A DNA stretch of 64,000 nt from Moryella indoligenes (GTDB lineage: Bacteria > Bacillota > Clostridia > Lachnospirales > Lachnospiraceae). The stretch spans positions 1 to 64,000 of the forward strand of contig NZ_JAUSTO010000008.1 of the NCBI RefSeq assembly GCF_030812885.1. Reading direction: 5' to 3'. Below, piece after piece: positions 50,519 to 57,804 of this stretch (the first letter of the stretch is position 1; each line of letters starts with the position of its first letter). Below the pieces are notes generated by a model. That model was not told the origin of the DNA and made no database searches. It saw nothing but the letters and a program-made list of their open reading frames with translations. The position numbers and the translations under genes are program-made.

Positions 50519-50815
50519 CTAGCATTTAATAAGATATTTCGTTCCCCTGCCATTACCGGTTTTCCTGATCATTTCATCTGCAATCAGTTCATTGAGCAAA
50601 CGGATTGTTTTATCCTTTGCATCGAGTACTTTGTCTTCAGGAATGATATTGGGATGCTGCTTTATGATGGCTTTTACATATTCGCGTGGTTGCTTATCGT
50701 CATCTATTACAAATAATACAGATTTCAAAAAGCTATCAATATTTGCATCAGTCAGGTCCGCATCGTCTATATAGCCTTTCTCTTTCCCTTCTTCAACAAG
50801 CCCATGAGAAAACGC
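50519..50815 (-). pseudogene. C-terminal remnant of an unrecognised, probably DNA-binding protein
   Basis: About 99 codons remain open from near 50815 to the TAG at 50519, ending RLLNELIADEMIRKTGNGRGTKYLIKC. This is like the winged-helix end of AlbA/Fic-associated transcription factors. There is no start codon with a ribosome site, and the 5' part is cut off by the pepD terminator. A TTG at 50728 gives only 69 residues. It is best read as the tail of a gene truncated when the island formed. Confidence 0.6.
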
Positions 50816-50819
50816 ACAA

Positions 50820-50850
50820 GGAGAGCAAGCACGAAATAGGCTTGCTCTCC
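50820..50850 (-). terminator. Terminator of the DUF917-permease-pepD operon
   Basis: A perfect 11-bp stem (GGAGAGCAAGC / GCTTGCTCTCC) with a 9-nt loop lies 5 bp after the pepD stop. The following bases on the minus strand are TTGTGCGTTTT. Confidence 0.72.
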
Positions 50851-50855
50851 TTACT

Positions 50856-52259
50856 TTAGTTAGGAAGCTGCTGCAGCACTGCTTTTAACAGCTGGTATAC
50901 CCTGTCGATCGAGGAAAGATTTACGTTTTCTTGAACTGTATGCGCATGGCGAATGGTTGGTCCGATAGAAATCATTTCCCGAATGAAGGGACAGCGTTCC
51001 TGGAGAATACTGCATTCAACACCGGCATGAACATTTTCCATAATGCAGGTCTGCTGAAATAATGATTGATAGGTTTGTGCAAACAGTGCGTGCAGCGGAA
51101 CATCTTTTTCAGATTCCCAGGGCGGATAGTAATCCTGCTGAGAAGATCGGAACGAAGCGCGGTCAGCGGTGCGAACGACAAGGTCTCTTCCTTCGCTGAG
51201 CAATGCCTGAGAAGAAGCACGCAGGCTTTCCACAATTTCAATATTATCGTCAAGCTGGCGGACAGTGGCTAAATTACTGGAAAGCTGGATTATTTCTGGG
51301 GTACGCTGCAATACACCGTGAGGCAAGGTGGCAAGCGTAGAGAGCAGCTGATCGCGGAAAGAATCCGTATACGCTTGCTTGCAGATCGGTGCCTCAAATG
51401 AAGTCTGAAGAAGAATTCCGTGATCCACAGATTCTGTCTGAGCGGTGATTGCGCTGGCGGCAAGCTTCCATTCTTCTTCTGAAGATGTATCGCCGACCTG
51501 AATGAGAGCTTCTGCGCAAACCGGAATCGCGTTGGAACGTGTACCGCCGCGCAGTTCGAGCAATTCCCAGTTTGAAGCGGGGCAGCTGCGAAGCCAGCGA
51601 ACCAAAATCTGAATGGCATTGAGATGTGGGGTTCCAATATCAAGACCGGAATGGCCGCCCTTTAGGCCGGATACAGAGAGCTTGAGAACTTTGGGGTTAT
51701 GAAACCGTGACTGCTTGTGACATTCAACGGAGGCATTCAAAATGATATTTAGACCGCCTGCGGCGCTAATAGTGAATGTCCCTTCTGTTTCACTATCCAA
51801 ATTGATCAGCCGGGTACCGGAAACAAGGGATGCGTCCAATTCTTTGGCACCGGTCATACCGGTTTCTTCATCTATTGTAAAAAGGCCCTCGATATTATGT
51901 ACCGTGTCGTCTTCCATCAGTGCGAGAATCAAGGCCATCCCGATTCCGTTATCTGCGCCTAAGGTCGAATCGACTGCATGAAGACATTCATCAGTTTCGT
52001 GCAATGATACGCCCTTTTGATAAGCAGCTCCCGTCGATTCCCATACCATATCCATATGAGCCTGGAGAATTGTAGGCGGCGTTGTTCTGGAAGTTGTTTT
52101 ACGGAGAACCACATTTCCGCGGTTATCCTGATCAACACACAAACCGAGGCGCTTTCCTGTTTCGATTAAATACTGCGCTACGTTTGATTCATCGCCAGAG
52201 CGCCGGGGAATGCTGCAGATTTCACGGAAGTAAGAAAGAACGCGCTGCATGCTATCCAT
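50856..52259 (-). CDS. pepD: M20-family dipeptidase, PepD (aminoacyl-histidine dipeptidase) type
   Basis: This 467-residue di-zinc metallopeptidase hydrolyses dipeptides with broad specificity (Xaa-His, carnosine-like). Metal and catalytic motifs: QAHMDMVWE (residues about 81-89), STLGADNGIGMA, TIDEETGMTGAKEL and the C-terminal NVHAGVECSIL and SIGPTIRHAH. The start overlaps the permease stop as TAATG. In its operon with a DUF917 protein and an NCS1 permease it may finish the degradation of an imported compound. Codon use and GC are lower than in the flanking chromosome, suggesting transfer. Confidence 0.94.
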   Translation of the reverse strand: MDSMQRVLSYFREICSIPRRSGDESNVAQYLIETGKRLGLCVDQDNRGNVVLRKTTSRTTPPTILQAHMDMVWESTGAAYQKGVSLHETDECLHAVDSTLGADNGIGMALILALMEDDTVHNIEGLFTIDEETGMTGAKELDASLVSGTRLINLDSETEGTFTISAAGGLNIILNASVECHKQSRFHNPKVLKLSVSGLKGGHSGLDIGTPHLNAIQILVRWLRSCPASNWELLELRGGTRSNAIPVCAEALIQVGDTSSEEEWKLAASAITAQTESVDHGILLQTSFEAPICKQAYTDSFRDQLLSTLATLPHGVLQRTPEIIQLSSNLATVRQLDDNIEIVESLRASSQALLSEGRDLVVRTADRASFRSSQQDYYPPWESEKDVPLHALFAQTYQSLFQQTCIMENVHAGVECSILQERCPFIREMISIGPTIRHAHTVQENVNLSSIDRVYQLLKAVLQQLPN

Positions 52260-53596
52260 TAAACTGCACCAGCCTTATTCTGGATCTTCTGGCTTACCAC
52301 GTACAGCACCATAGCAACTGCAATGCAGATCAGGGGAACGGGGATCACATCACCCACCGCGACAAACCAACCAAGACCCACAGGGCGAGCTGTCATGGTA
52401 ACACCGACAAACGAGGCCACAGCCCACGACACAATGGCGTCCCACTTGATTCCCTGAGGAGCGTCGCCTCCATCATAGTTTTTCCGGTTGCAGATATAGA
52501 AGTCAGCGATCAGGATACCGCCAATTGGGGTAATGAACACGCCTAACAACGAGAGGAAAGTCACAAAGTATTTATACAAGCCAACTGCAGCAATTGCAGT
52601 GCTGATCAAACCGACAATGAGGGTCAGGCGCATGCGGGGGACTTTACTGATGCCGTCCAGAGTATTCATAAGGCCCAGTACGCTGGTATACAGATTGTTG
52701 TCGTTCGTGGTCCATTGACCGATGATCAACACAAGAGCGCCAAACAGGCCCAAGCCGAGGGACAGAATCATAACTTCCACGATATTCCAGTTGTGGAAGG
52801 CGTAGTTGAAGAATGCGCCGCACATCAAGATGGGAATGTATCCCCAGCAATGTCCGATGCTCACGCCGATCATGCAGTCCCGCTTGGACTTAGAGAAGCG
52901 GCTGAAGTCACCTACCATTGTAACGCCTACGGCAAAGGAACCGACGACGGTGGCGACGCCCATGGGAATGGTGATCGGCGTGCTGACCGGCCCAGCGTTC
53001 CAGATGTCGCTGAAAGAAATCATGGAGCTTGTTTTCCAAACGGCAACGACGCAGAGAACCGCAAGCAGCGGCAAGCCCACTTCGCTGAGAAGCTTGATTG
53101 CCTTAAACCCGAAAATAGCGGTCAGCGACATAGTGATACCGCCGATAATTGTAAAAATCACAGGATTGACAGAGCTTCCGCTAACATGCTTGATGACAGA
53201 AGCAATCGTCGTACCGAACAGGTCTGCCTGGAATGCGTACCAACCAAAGTTGGAGATGCAGAGAATAATACCGATAATCTTGGCCCCCTGTATACCAAAG
53301 GAGCGGCGGCAGGTAAAAGAAGTAGAAAGATGGGTATGCTCGCTAACAAGAGCATTGAGCGTACCGATGATGGTGATAATAATAGATCCGATTATGCTGA
53401 CTAAAAGCATGTCCCGGAAAGTGAGACCGTCGGCAAGCACACCGCCGGTAGCTAATCCGCTCAGGCCAAATCCCGCGCCAAGCCATACCATGCCCTGCTG
53501 ATACCAAGTTTGTCTGGCGGTTTCGGGGACTGGAGTTTTTTCGTAGTCGTTGTACTTTTCTTCCAACGGAGCCTTGGTTGCAGTATTATTGCTCAT
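52259..53596 (-). CDS. NCS1-family permease (cytosine/hydantoin/purine type)
   Basis: This 445-residue transporter has about twelve TM helices and resembles CodB-type NCS1 permeases. The N-terminal TWYQQGMVWLGAGFGLSGLATGG, the FQADLFGTT segment after TM3, and GDFSRFSKSKRD near residue 230 are family landmarks. Substrates of the family are nucleobases, hydantoins, allantoin and related ring compounds. Its promoter region contains a 13-bp inverted repeat. The neighbouring DUF917 gene makes a hydantoin-like substrate plausible. Confidence 0.92.
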   Translation of the reverse strand: MSNNTATKAPLEEKYNDYEKTPVPETARQTWYQQGMVWLGAGFGLSGLATGGVLADGLTFRDMLLVSIIGSIIITIIGTLNALVSEHTHLSTSFTCRRSFGIQGAKIIGIILCISNFGWYAFQADLFGTTIASVIKHVSGSSVNPVIFTIIGGITMSLTAIFGFKAIKLLSEVGLPLLAVLCVVAVWKTSSMISFSDIWNAGPVSTPITIPMGVATVVGSFAVGVTMVGDFSRFSKSKRDCMIGVSIGHCWGYIPILMCGAFFNYAFHNWNIVEVMILSLGLGLFGALVLIIGQWTTNDNNLYTSVLGLMNTLDGISKVPRMRLTLIVGLISTAIAAVGLYKYFVTFLSLLGVFITPIGGILIADFYICNRKNYDGGDAPQGIKWDAIVSWAVASFVGVTMTARPVGLGWFVAVGDVIPVPLICIAVAMVLYVVSQKIQNKAGAV

Positions 53597-53686
53597 ATTT
53601 TTGCCTCCCGTAATATGTCATTTGGCTATTTCTGTCTCATATGATGGTTCTTCCCTACTGTGATCGAATCTACTGCTTGGGTTTGA

Positions 53687-53715
53687 ATTGTACCGAAATA
53701 GGCCGCCCTCTGCAA
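53687..53715 (-). promoter_or_regulatory. Promoter of the permease-pepD genes
   Basis: TTGCAG (53710-53715) and TACAAT (53687-53692) are 17 bp apart on the minus strand. One arm of the 13-bp inverted repeat overlaps the -10 box and spacer. Confidence 0.65.
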
Positions 53716-53754
53716 GATGTTGACGTAAAAAGAGTACTTGTCTATTTCGGTACA
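53689..53754. repeat. Perfect 13-bp inverted repeat at the permease promoter
   Basis: TGTACCGAAATAG (53689-53701) and its exact complement CTATTTCGGTACA (53742-53754) are 40 bp apart. One arm covers the promoter -10/spacer and the other lies upstream of the -35. The pattern suits two half-sites or a DNA loop for a dimeric regulator such as the PucR protein. Confidence 0.7.
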
Positions 53755-53798
53755 GATTCATTCCCTAAATCACAAGAGTTCGTTGCAGGTTTGTGCGA

Positions 53799-54878
53799 TC
53801 AGTCCTGAAGGAAGACGCAATCCATATCAAATCCAAAGAATCGGGGATTAAGGATCTCCAATGCGCGTTCACGCTTCCAGAGCTCGTGGCAGTGGAAGCC
53901 GAGAACGGCAACCTCCATTCCCTCGACGCAGTTCGGATTGGTGATGGGGTAGCCGGTAGCTTTTTCCACCACACAAATGAGGTCCGGACAAGTGAGATTT
54001 ACCTTGTCGTCGATCCACATTACCATGTTCTCGTTCTTGTACCAGATTTTCGCGGTCTGGTGCGCAAAAGCGTCCTCGCCGGCAATGTGAATCGTGCCAA
54101 CGGTAAAGCCCTCCTTGATGCCCCATTCGGACTCGCCGGTGACAGTTCCCTGGAAAAGCAGCTTACCCTTTCCTGTGTCCAAGATCGCCTGAATGGGATC
54201 GGAACCGCGCTCAACGGCTTCTCTTTGGGCACGACCGACAGTAGCTGCATACGTTAATGCATTGGGAATGACCGCGTGACGCAGCTTGTCGCCCTTGATC
54301 GGGTGATCGGTCATACCAACCAACCCGCCGGATCCGATTGCCATATAGCGGGAGAGCGCTTCTGCGCGAGCATCATTTTCAACGTTTGTGACAATTGCCA
54401 TGTCGCCGAATGAAGTACCGACAGAGAAAGGCGTGATGGGGTTTTCCGTCACATAATAAGTGGAAAACTGAAGCTCCGGCACTGCGCGGCCGGCTGCATC
54501 TGCATCGACAATGTATTTACCCGTACGAGCTGCGGCGGCCATGACTGCTCCGGTGTTTCCGCCACCATACTCAATCGAAACAAGGCCTTCAAACTGAACG
54601 CCCATGTACTCTTCCAGGGCCTTCACCGAGGTGGCGATCTCGTCTCCGCGTTTCTGGCTGTTATCGCCCTTGGGAACGATAGAACCGCAATAATAAGGAT
54701 TGGCATAGTAGCTGTCATCGTTGATTTCATCGAAGGAGAGCAATTTGAACTCGTGCCCGGCGTTCCAAGCTTTTTCGATGGCCTCTAACCCGCTCTCTAA
54801 GGAGCCGCCGCCGCCTGTACCAAGAATGGTGCAGCCAACCAAAGTGTCCTTAATTTCCTGAAGCGTTAGTTTTTTCAT
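53799..54878 (-). CDS. DUF917 / S-methyl-thiohydantoin desulfurase-type protein
   Basis: This 359-residue protein matches the DUF917 family, which is related to hydantoinase/oxoprolinase-type proteins. The N-terminal TILGTGGGGSLESGLEAI (residues about 14-31) and YGGGNTGAVMAAAARTG (about 105-121) glycine-rich segments are typical. Known members act on thiohydantoin or hydantoin-like compounds, or are annotated without reaction. It is the first gene of the DUF917-permease-pepD set, 202 bp ahead of the permease, with its own promoter facing the original pucR promoter. Confidence 0.88.
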   Translation of the reverse strand: MKKLTLQEIKDTLVGCTILGTGGGGSLESGLEAIEKAWNAGHEFKLLSFDEINDDSYYANPYYCGSIVPKGDNSQKRGDEIATSVKALEEYMGVQFEGLVSIEYGGGNTGAVMAAAARTGKYIVDADAAGRAVPELQFSTYYVTENPITPFSVGTSFGDMAIVTNVENDARAEALSRYMAIGSGGLVGMTDHPIKGDKLRHAVIPNALTYAATVGRAQREAVERGSDPIQAILDTGKGKLLFQGTVTGESEWGIKEGFTVGTIHIAGEDAFAHQTAKIWYKNENMVMWIDDKVNLTCPDLICVVEKATGYPITNPNCVEGMEVAVLGFHCHELWKRERALEILNPRFFGFDMDCVFLQD

Positions 54879-54939
54879 AAAAAAGCACCTCCAAAAATTT
54901 GTCTATTTTGAATAATTACCTTGCGGATTGCTTGACAAA

Positions 54940-54968
54940 ATTATAAGGTATGTGCAAAAGCACTTCAA
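54940..54968 (-). promoter_or_regulatory. Promoter of the DUF917 gene
   Basis: TTGAAG (54963-54968) and a perfect TATAAT (54940-54945) are 17 bp apart on the minus strand. The palindrome TGTAC-ATA-GTACA at 54969-54981 abuts the -35 box and shares TGTAC with the permease inverted repeat. The leader also contains TTGTCTATTT, found again at 53740. Confidence 0.72.
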
Positions 54969-54981
54969 TGTACATAGTACA
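54969..54981. promoter_or_regulatory. Candidate regulator palindrome upstream of DUF917
   Basis: The 13-bp palindrome TGTACATAGTACA sits between the DUF917 promoter and the divergent pucR promoter, so one bound protein could control both. Confidence 0.55.
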
Positions 54982-55039
54982 AAATTTGATTTAAATTTCT
55001 GTAATTTTTATAATTTTCCATTTATTCTGCAAGTATAAT

Positions 55040-55068
55040 TTGACATCTTAAGAAGGCTTGATTATACT
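55040..55068 (+). promoter_or_regulatory. Original promoter of pucR, now separated from its gene
   Basis: A perfect TTGACA (55040-55045) and TATACT (55063-55068) with 17-bp spacing point toward pucR. The sequence TGCATAATTAAT right after it also occurs just before the pucR ribosome site at 57775, so the 2.7-kb insertion sits in the former leader. Confidence 0.78.
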
Positions 55069-55070
55069 AA

Positions 55071-55082
55071 TGCATAATTAAT
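55071..55082 (+). repeat. Target duplication, left copy (outer insertion)
   Basis: TGCATAATTAAT is repeated exactly at 57775-57786. The two copies bracket the outer insertion sequence. Confidence 0.8.
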
Positions 55083-55163
55083 AGAGATGAGCAAAACAGG
55101 CGGAAGGAGCGGCCTGCAAACAGGCAAATGGGAAGCAAAAGAGATTAGGGCATCTCAAGGGCG

Positions 55164-55192
55164 CAAAAACCATAGCGCGGTAAACTCCGCGC
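55164..55192 (-). terminator. Terminator of the outer transposase gene
   Basis: A 6-bp stem (GCGCGG / CCGCGC, 6-nt loop) on the minus strand is followed closely by GGTTTTTG. Confidence 0.5.
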
Positions 55193-55217
55193 CTGCAAAA
55201 GGTATGGAAAAGACAGA

Positions 55218-55435
55218 TCAGGCGGAACGCCGAAGCTGTTTGGCAGAACGGTAGGAGTGAGAGCCGTGCAGAACGGCGGCCAGCGCGACCGCTAAAGCGG
55301 AGATGTGGGCCAGCGTATTGAGGTTTGCCGCGCTGTTTCCGTTACGCACCCACAGCCGTTCCTGACCTGTGGATTTGAAACGGGAATTGTAACGCTCACA
55401 CTCTGTACGCAAGGCATAGATACGCTTAAAACGCA
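55218..55435 (-). pseudogene. Transposase of the outer IS, C-terminal part
   Basis: This holds the last 72 codons of the DDE transposase, including the segment ALRTECERYNSRFKS that carries the catalytic glutamate. Joining it to the part at 56589-57600, with one copy of the 9-bp duplication removed, gives an uninterrupted frame of 1230 bp. The frame reads DRECLRFKRIYALRTEC across the junction. Confidence 0.88.
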
Positions 55436-55444
55436 GGCATTCCC
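55436..55444 (+). repeat. Target duplication of ISLre2, left copy
   Basis: GGCATTCCC is repeated exactly at 56589-56597 on the other side of the ISLre2 element. Confidence 0.88.
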
Positions 55445-56588
55445 AATAGAGTAAAGATTTTGTCAGTTGAATAAGTAATAAAAAATGAGAGTAGTCATAA
55501 CCTTTGATATAATGGTTTCGCCTAAAAAACTATATATCAAAGGAGACTACTCTCATGAACATTGTATCATTACTGGAGACATTGGTTAATCGCTTAATTG
55601 AAGCTGAGGATGAATTTTTTAAGAATCCTAAAGACTTTCATGCTTTGGAGAAGGCGACCAAGGCATCAACAGAGGCATTCTCGGCAGGATTTCTGGGAGA
55701 AGTTCTTACAAGCGTTAATAAGCAGATATGTGAATGCCCATGGAGGAATGAGCACTACAGTATTCAGAGGAATGACAGGCGCACTGTGATAAGCTCCGTT
55801 GGAGATGTTTCCTTTGATTGTACGTATTTTAAGAAGAAAGCAGATGGAAGCTACAGTTATCTTTTGGAGGCACTGACAGGTCTTACAAGGAACGAAAGAT
55901 TTACCGAAGAAGCTGAGGTCTTGCTTCTGACAGAAGCACTCAAAACAAGCTATAGGGAAGCAACAAGAGTATTGCCTTCAAAGCAGGAAATCACGAAAAC
56001 AAAGGAAAGATTTATAGCGTACACAAATGAAATGCTCAGGTCGGCAAGAAATACAGACAGCATTGAAAAATTGCAGACATACGTTATCCAAAACTGGTCT
56101 GCGATAAGAAGGACAATGCGAAACAGTATGCTGAACGGATGTAGTGCAGAGAGCCATGAGAGCCATGTTTTATCAGACCGGTTGAGTTCAAGACCTATGG
56201 GATGGAGCCAGGTTGGTGCAGACAGAATGAGTAAGCTTAGATGTTATGAGAGAAACCACGGTAGAGGCAAACTTATAGACCTTGTACGATACAGCAGAAA
56301 GCAGCGAATTATCAAAGCTATAGGAACGGACTGCGTGCCTGTCAGAGAAGTAGCATTAAGGGAAATAAGGAAAGAGCATTATAATAAGGCGAAAAGTTAC
56401 ATTGAGCTGATACAGGCAAGTATTCCCGGAACAAGCGCAAGGAAGGCGGCTTCAATAAGGGGGCATCTAAGGCTGATTTGATTTTGACAGCTCATAAGTA
56501 GAACTGTAAAATGATGAAAATAAAAGTCGAGTCAAAGTATCATAGGTTAATTCTATTCTTTTCCAACTGACAACAGGTTTACTCCATC
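55445..56588 (+). mobile_element. ISLre2-family insertion sequence, internally deleted
   Basis: The 1144-bp element is flanked by 9-bp direct repeats, the size expected for ISLre2. Its ends form imperfect terminal inverted repeats: GAGTAAA and TTGTCAGTTG are shared at matching positions over about 27 bp at 55445-55473 and 56560-56588. Full ISLre2 elements are around 1.5 kb, so about 0.4 kb is missing, in line with the shortened transposase. Confidence 0.88.
55555..56481 (+). pseudogene. ISLre2 transposase with internal deletion
   Basis: The 308-codon frame has the N-terminal ISLre2 part (ECPWRNEHYSIQRNDRRTVISSVGDVSFD type segments) and the C-terminal part (MLNGCSAESHESHVLSDRLSSRPMGWS). It jumps from REATRVLPSKQEITKTK (about residue 146) to ERFIAYTNEML, skipping the central DDE catalytic region of a protein normally near 450-500 residues. 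The deletion is in frame. It should be unable to transpose on its own but could be mobilised in trans. The ATG has AAGGAGAC upstream. Confidence 0.85.
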
Positions 56589-57600
56589 GGCATTCCCTGT
56601 CAATGGAAAGCCTGTAATCGTTTGGAACGGTCTTGTATTTCGTGCAGCCCCTGTTTTTCTTGCCGTTGTTCCAGTTTTTGTGGTTACAGGGGCAAACGCT
56701 GGTCTTGGACTGGCGGAAAGGGCAGCAGTATTTCTGCCGGGTACGATTATTGTCGGTGGTCTTGCCATCCTTGTGCATAGCCAACCCGGCCTCACAGACC
56801 GGATTGCCGGCAGGAAGCGTTTTCAGAACCTTCGTACCACGCGGATTGAGGGGGATAAATGCCTCGCCCTCATAGACCGTTTTCACGGTGTTGTAGATGT
56901 TTTTCACATCGTAGCCCTTGTCGGCAAGGAAGGCGCATTCCTTCAAAGAAATCGTCTGATCCGCGGCCGCGAGGATCTCAGCGGCGACGGCAGAATCGGC
57001 GATATTGCCCGGCGTGGTCAGCTCGTAGAGCGGCAGCCCAGAGATGCAGTCCACCAGCACATGACTTTTGTAGCCCCAGTAGAACTCATACCGCCGCTCA
57101 TTGTGCTGGTTGGAGGCCGAGTGGACGCCCAAGGCGCAATCCGGGTCGCTTTTCGGGTGGGTTTCCTTGGAGAACTTGTTTTTTGCAAAGGATTTCGGGT
57201 TGTTCTGCTTTGTATTTGCTGCAACGGGTGTAGAGTCCAGACCGATGAAGGATGCGTCCACGATCCCCAATTCATACAGCTGCCATACCAGGTCAGCCAT
57301 GATCGCTTTCAACGCACCGTTGTCCAACTGCCGCAGGCAGCGGTCATACGTCCAATAGGACGACAGCGGCTCCATGATATTGAACCCGCAATAGTGGGCG
57401 ATGATGCGGTTGTTGTCCAGATAATCCATCAAATCTGTGATCTGCGTGAAACCCTCGCATTTCATAACGATAAAAGCGCAGACCATGGCTTCCTTCGGAA
57501 AGCCCCGCCGCCCGGTTGCCGCCCTGGGCAGCGTGAAGTCCAGACTGCTGAAAAGCTTGTCGTAAAACATGGCGGCGCTTTGGGATGTGAACAGCGTCAC
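56589..57600 (-). pseudogene. Transposase of the outer IS, N-terminal part
   Basis: This holds about 337 codons of a DDE_Tnp_1-type transposase: DLMDYLDNNRIIAHYCGF, VDASFIGLDSTPVAANT (first Asp), a cysteine-rich zinc-like stretch (CPFRQSKTSVCPC) and DYRLSIDREC at the ISLre2 junction. The open frame then runs into ISLre2 and stops at 56467. The first start seen is GTG at 57600, but coding-type sequence continues upstream (LAAIYRQEIIQD), so the true start may be a non-ATG codon near 57636 or be damaged. Confidence 0.85.
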
Positions 57601-57774
57601 ATCCTGAATGATTTCCTGTCGGTAGATAGCGGCCAGCCCCTTTCCGGTTGGTTTTCTCTCAAGTCAATTTTACCAAAAAGGGGCTCCGCTTTCTATACCA
57701 TATGAGTGATTTTCGATTTCAGCCATGGCCGGGAACCATTGCAGTTACTGCGTTTCTTGCGTTTTGCTCATGGC

Positions 57775-57786
57775 TGCATAATTAAT
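57775..57786 (+). repeat. Target duplication, right copy (outer insertion)
   Basis: TGCATAATTAAT, identical to 55071-55082, ends 5 bp before the AGGAGG ribosome site of pucR. Confidence 0.8.
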
Positions 57787-57804
57787 GACAAGGAGGTGCT
57801 TGTT

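Larger units (their letters stand above)
55083..57774 (-). mobile_element. Outer insertion sequence (DDE transposase), interrupted by ISLre2
   Basis: The element is bounded by 12-bp direct repeats. Near its ends the 11-bp inverted repeat ATGAGCAAAAC occurs at 55087-55097 and, as its complement, at 57761-57771. After removal of the inner ISLre2 and one 9-bp duplication it would be about 1539 bp long. It encodes one minus-strand transposase, now in two parts, followed by a small terminator hairpin at 55175-55192. The spacer between the left end and the transposase stop (55083-55217) holds no gene. Confidence 0.82.
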
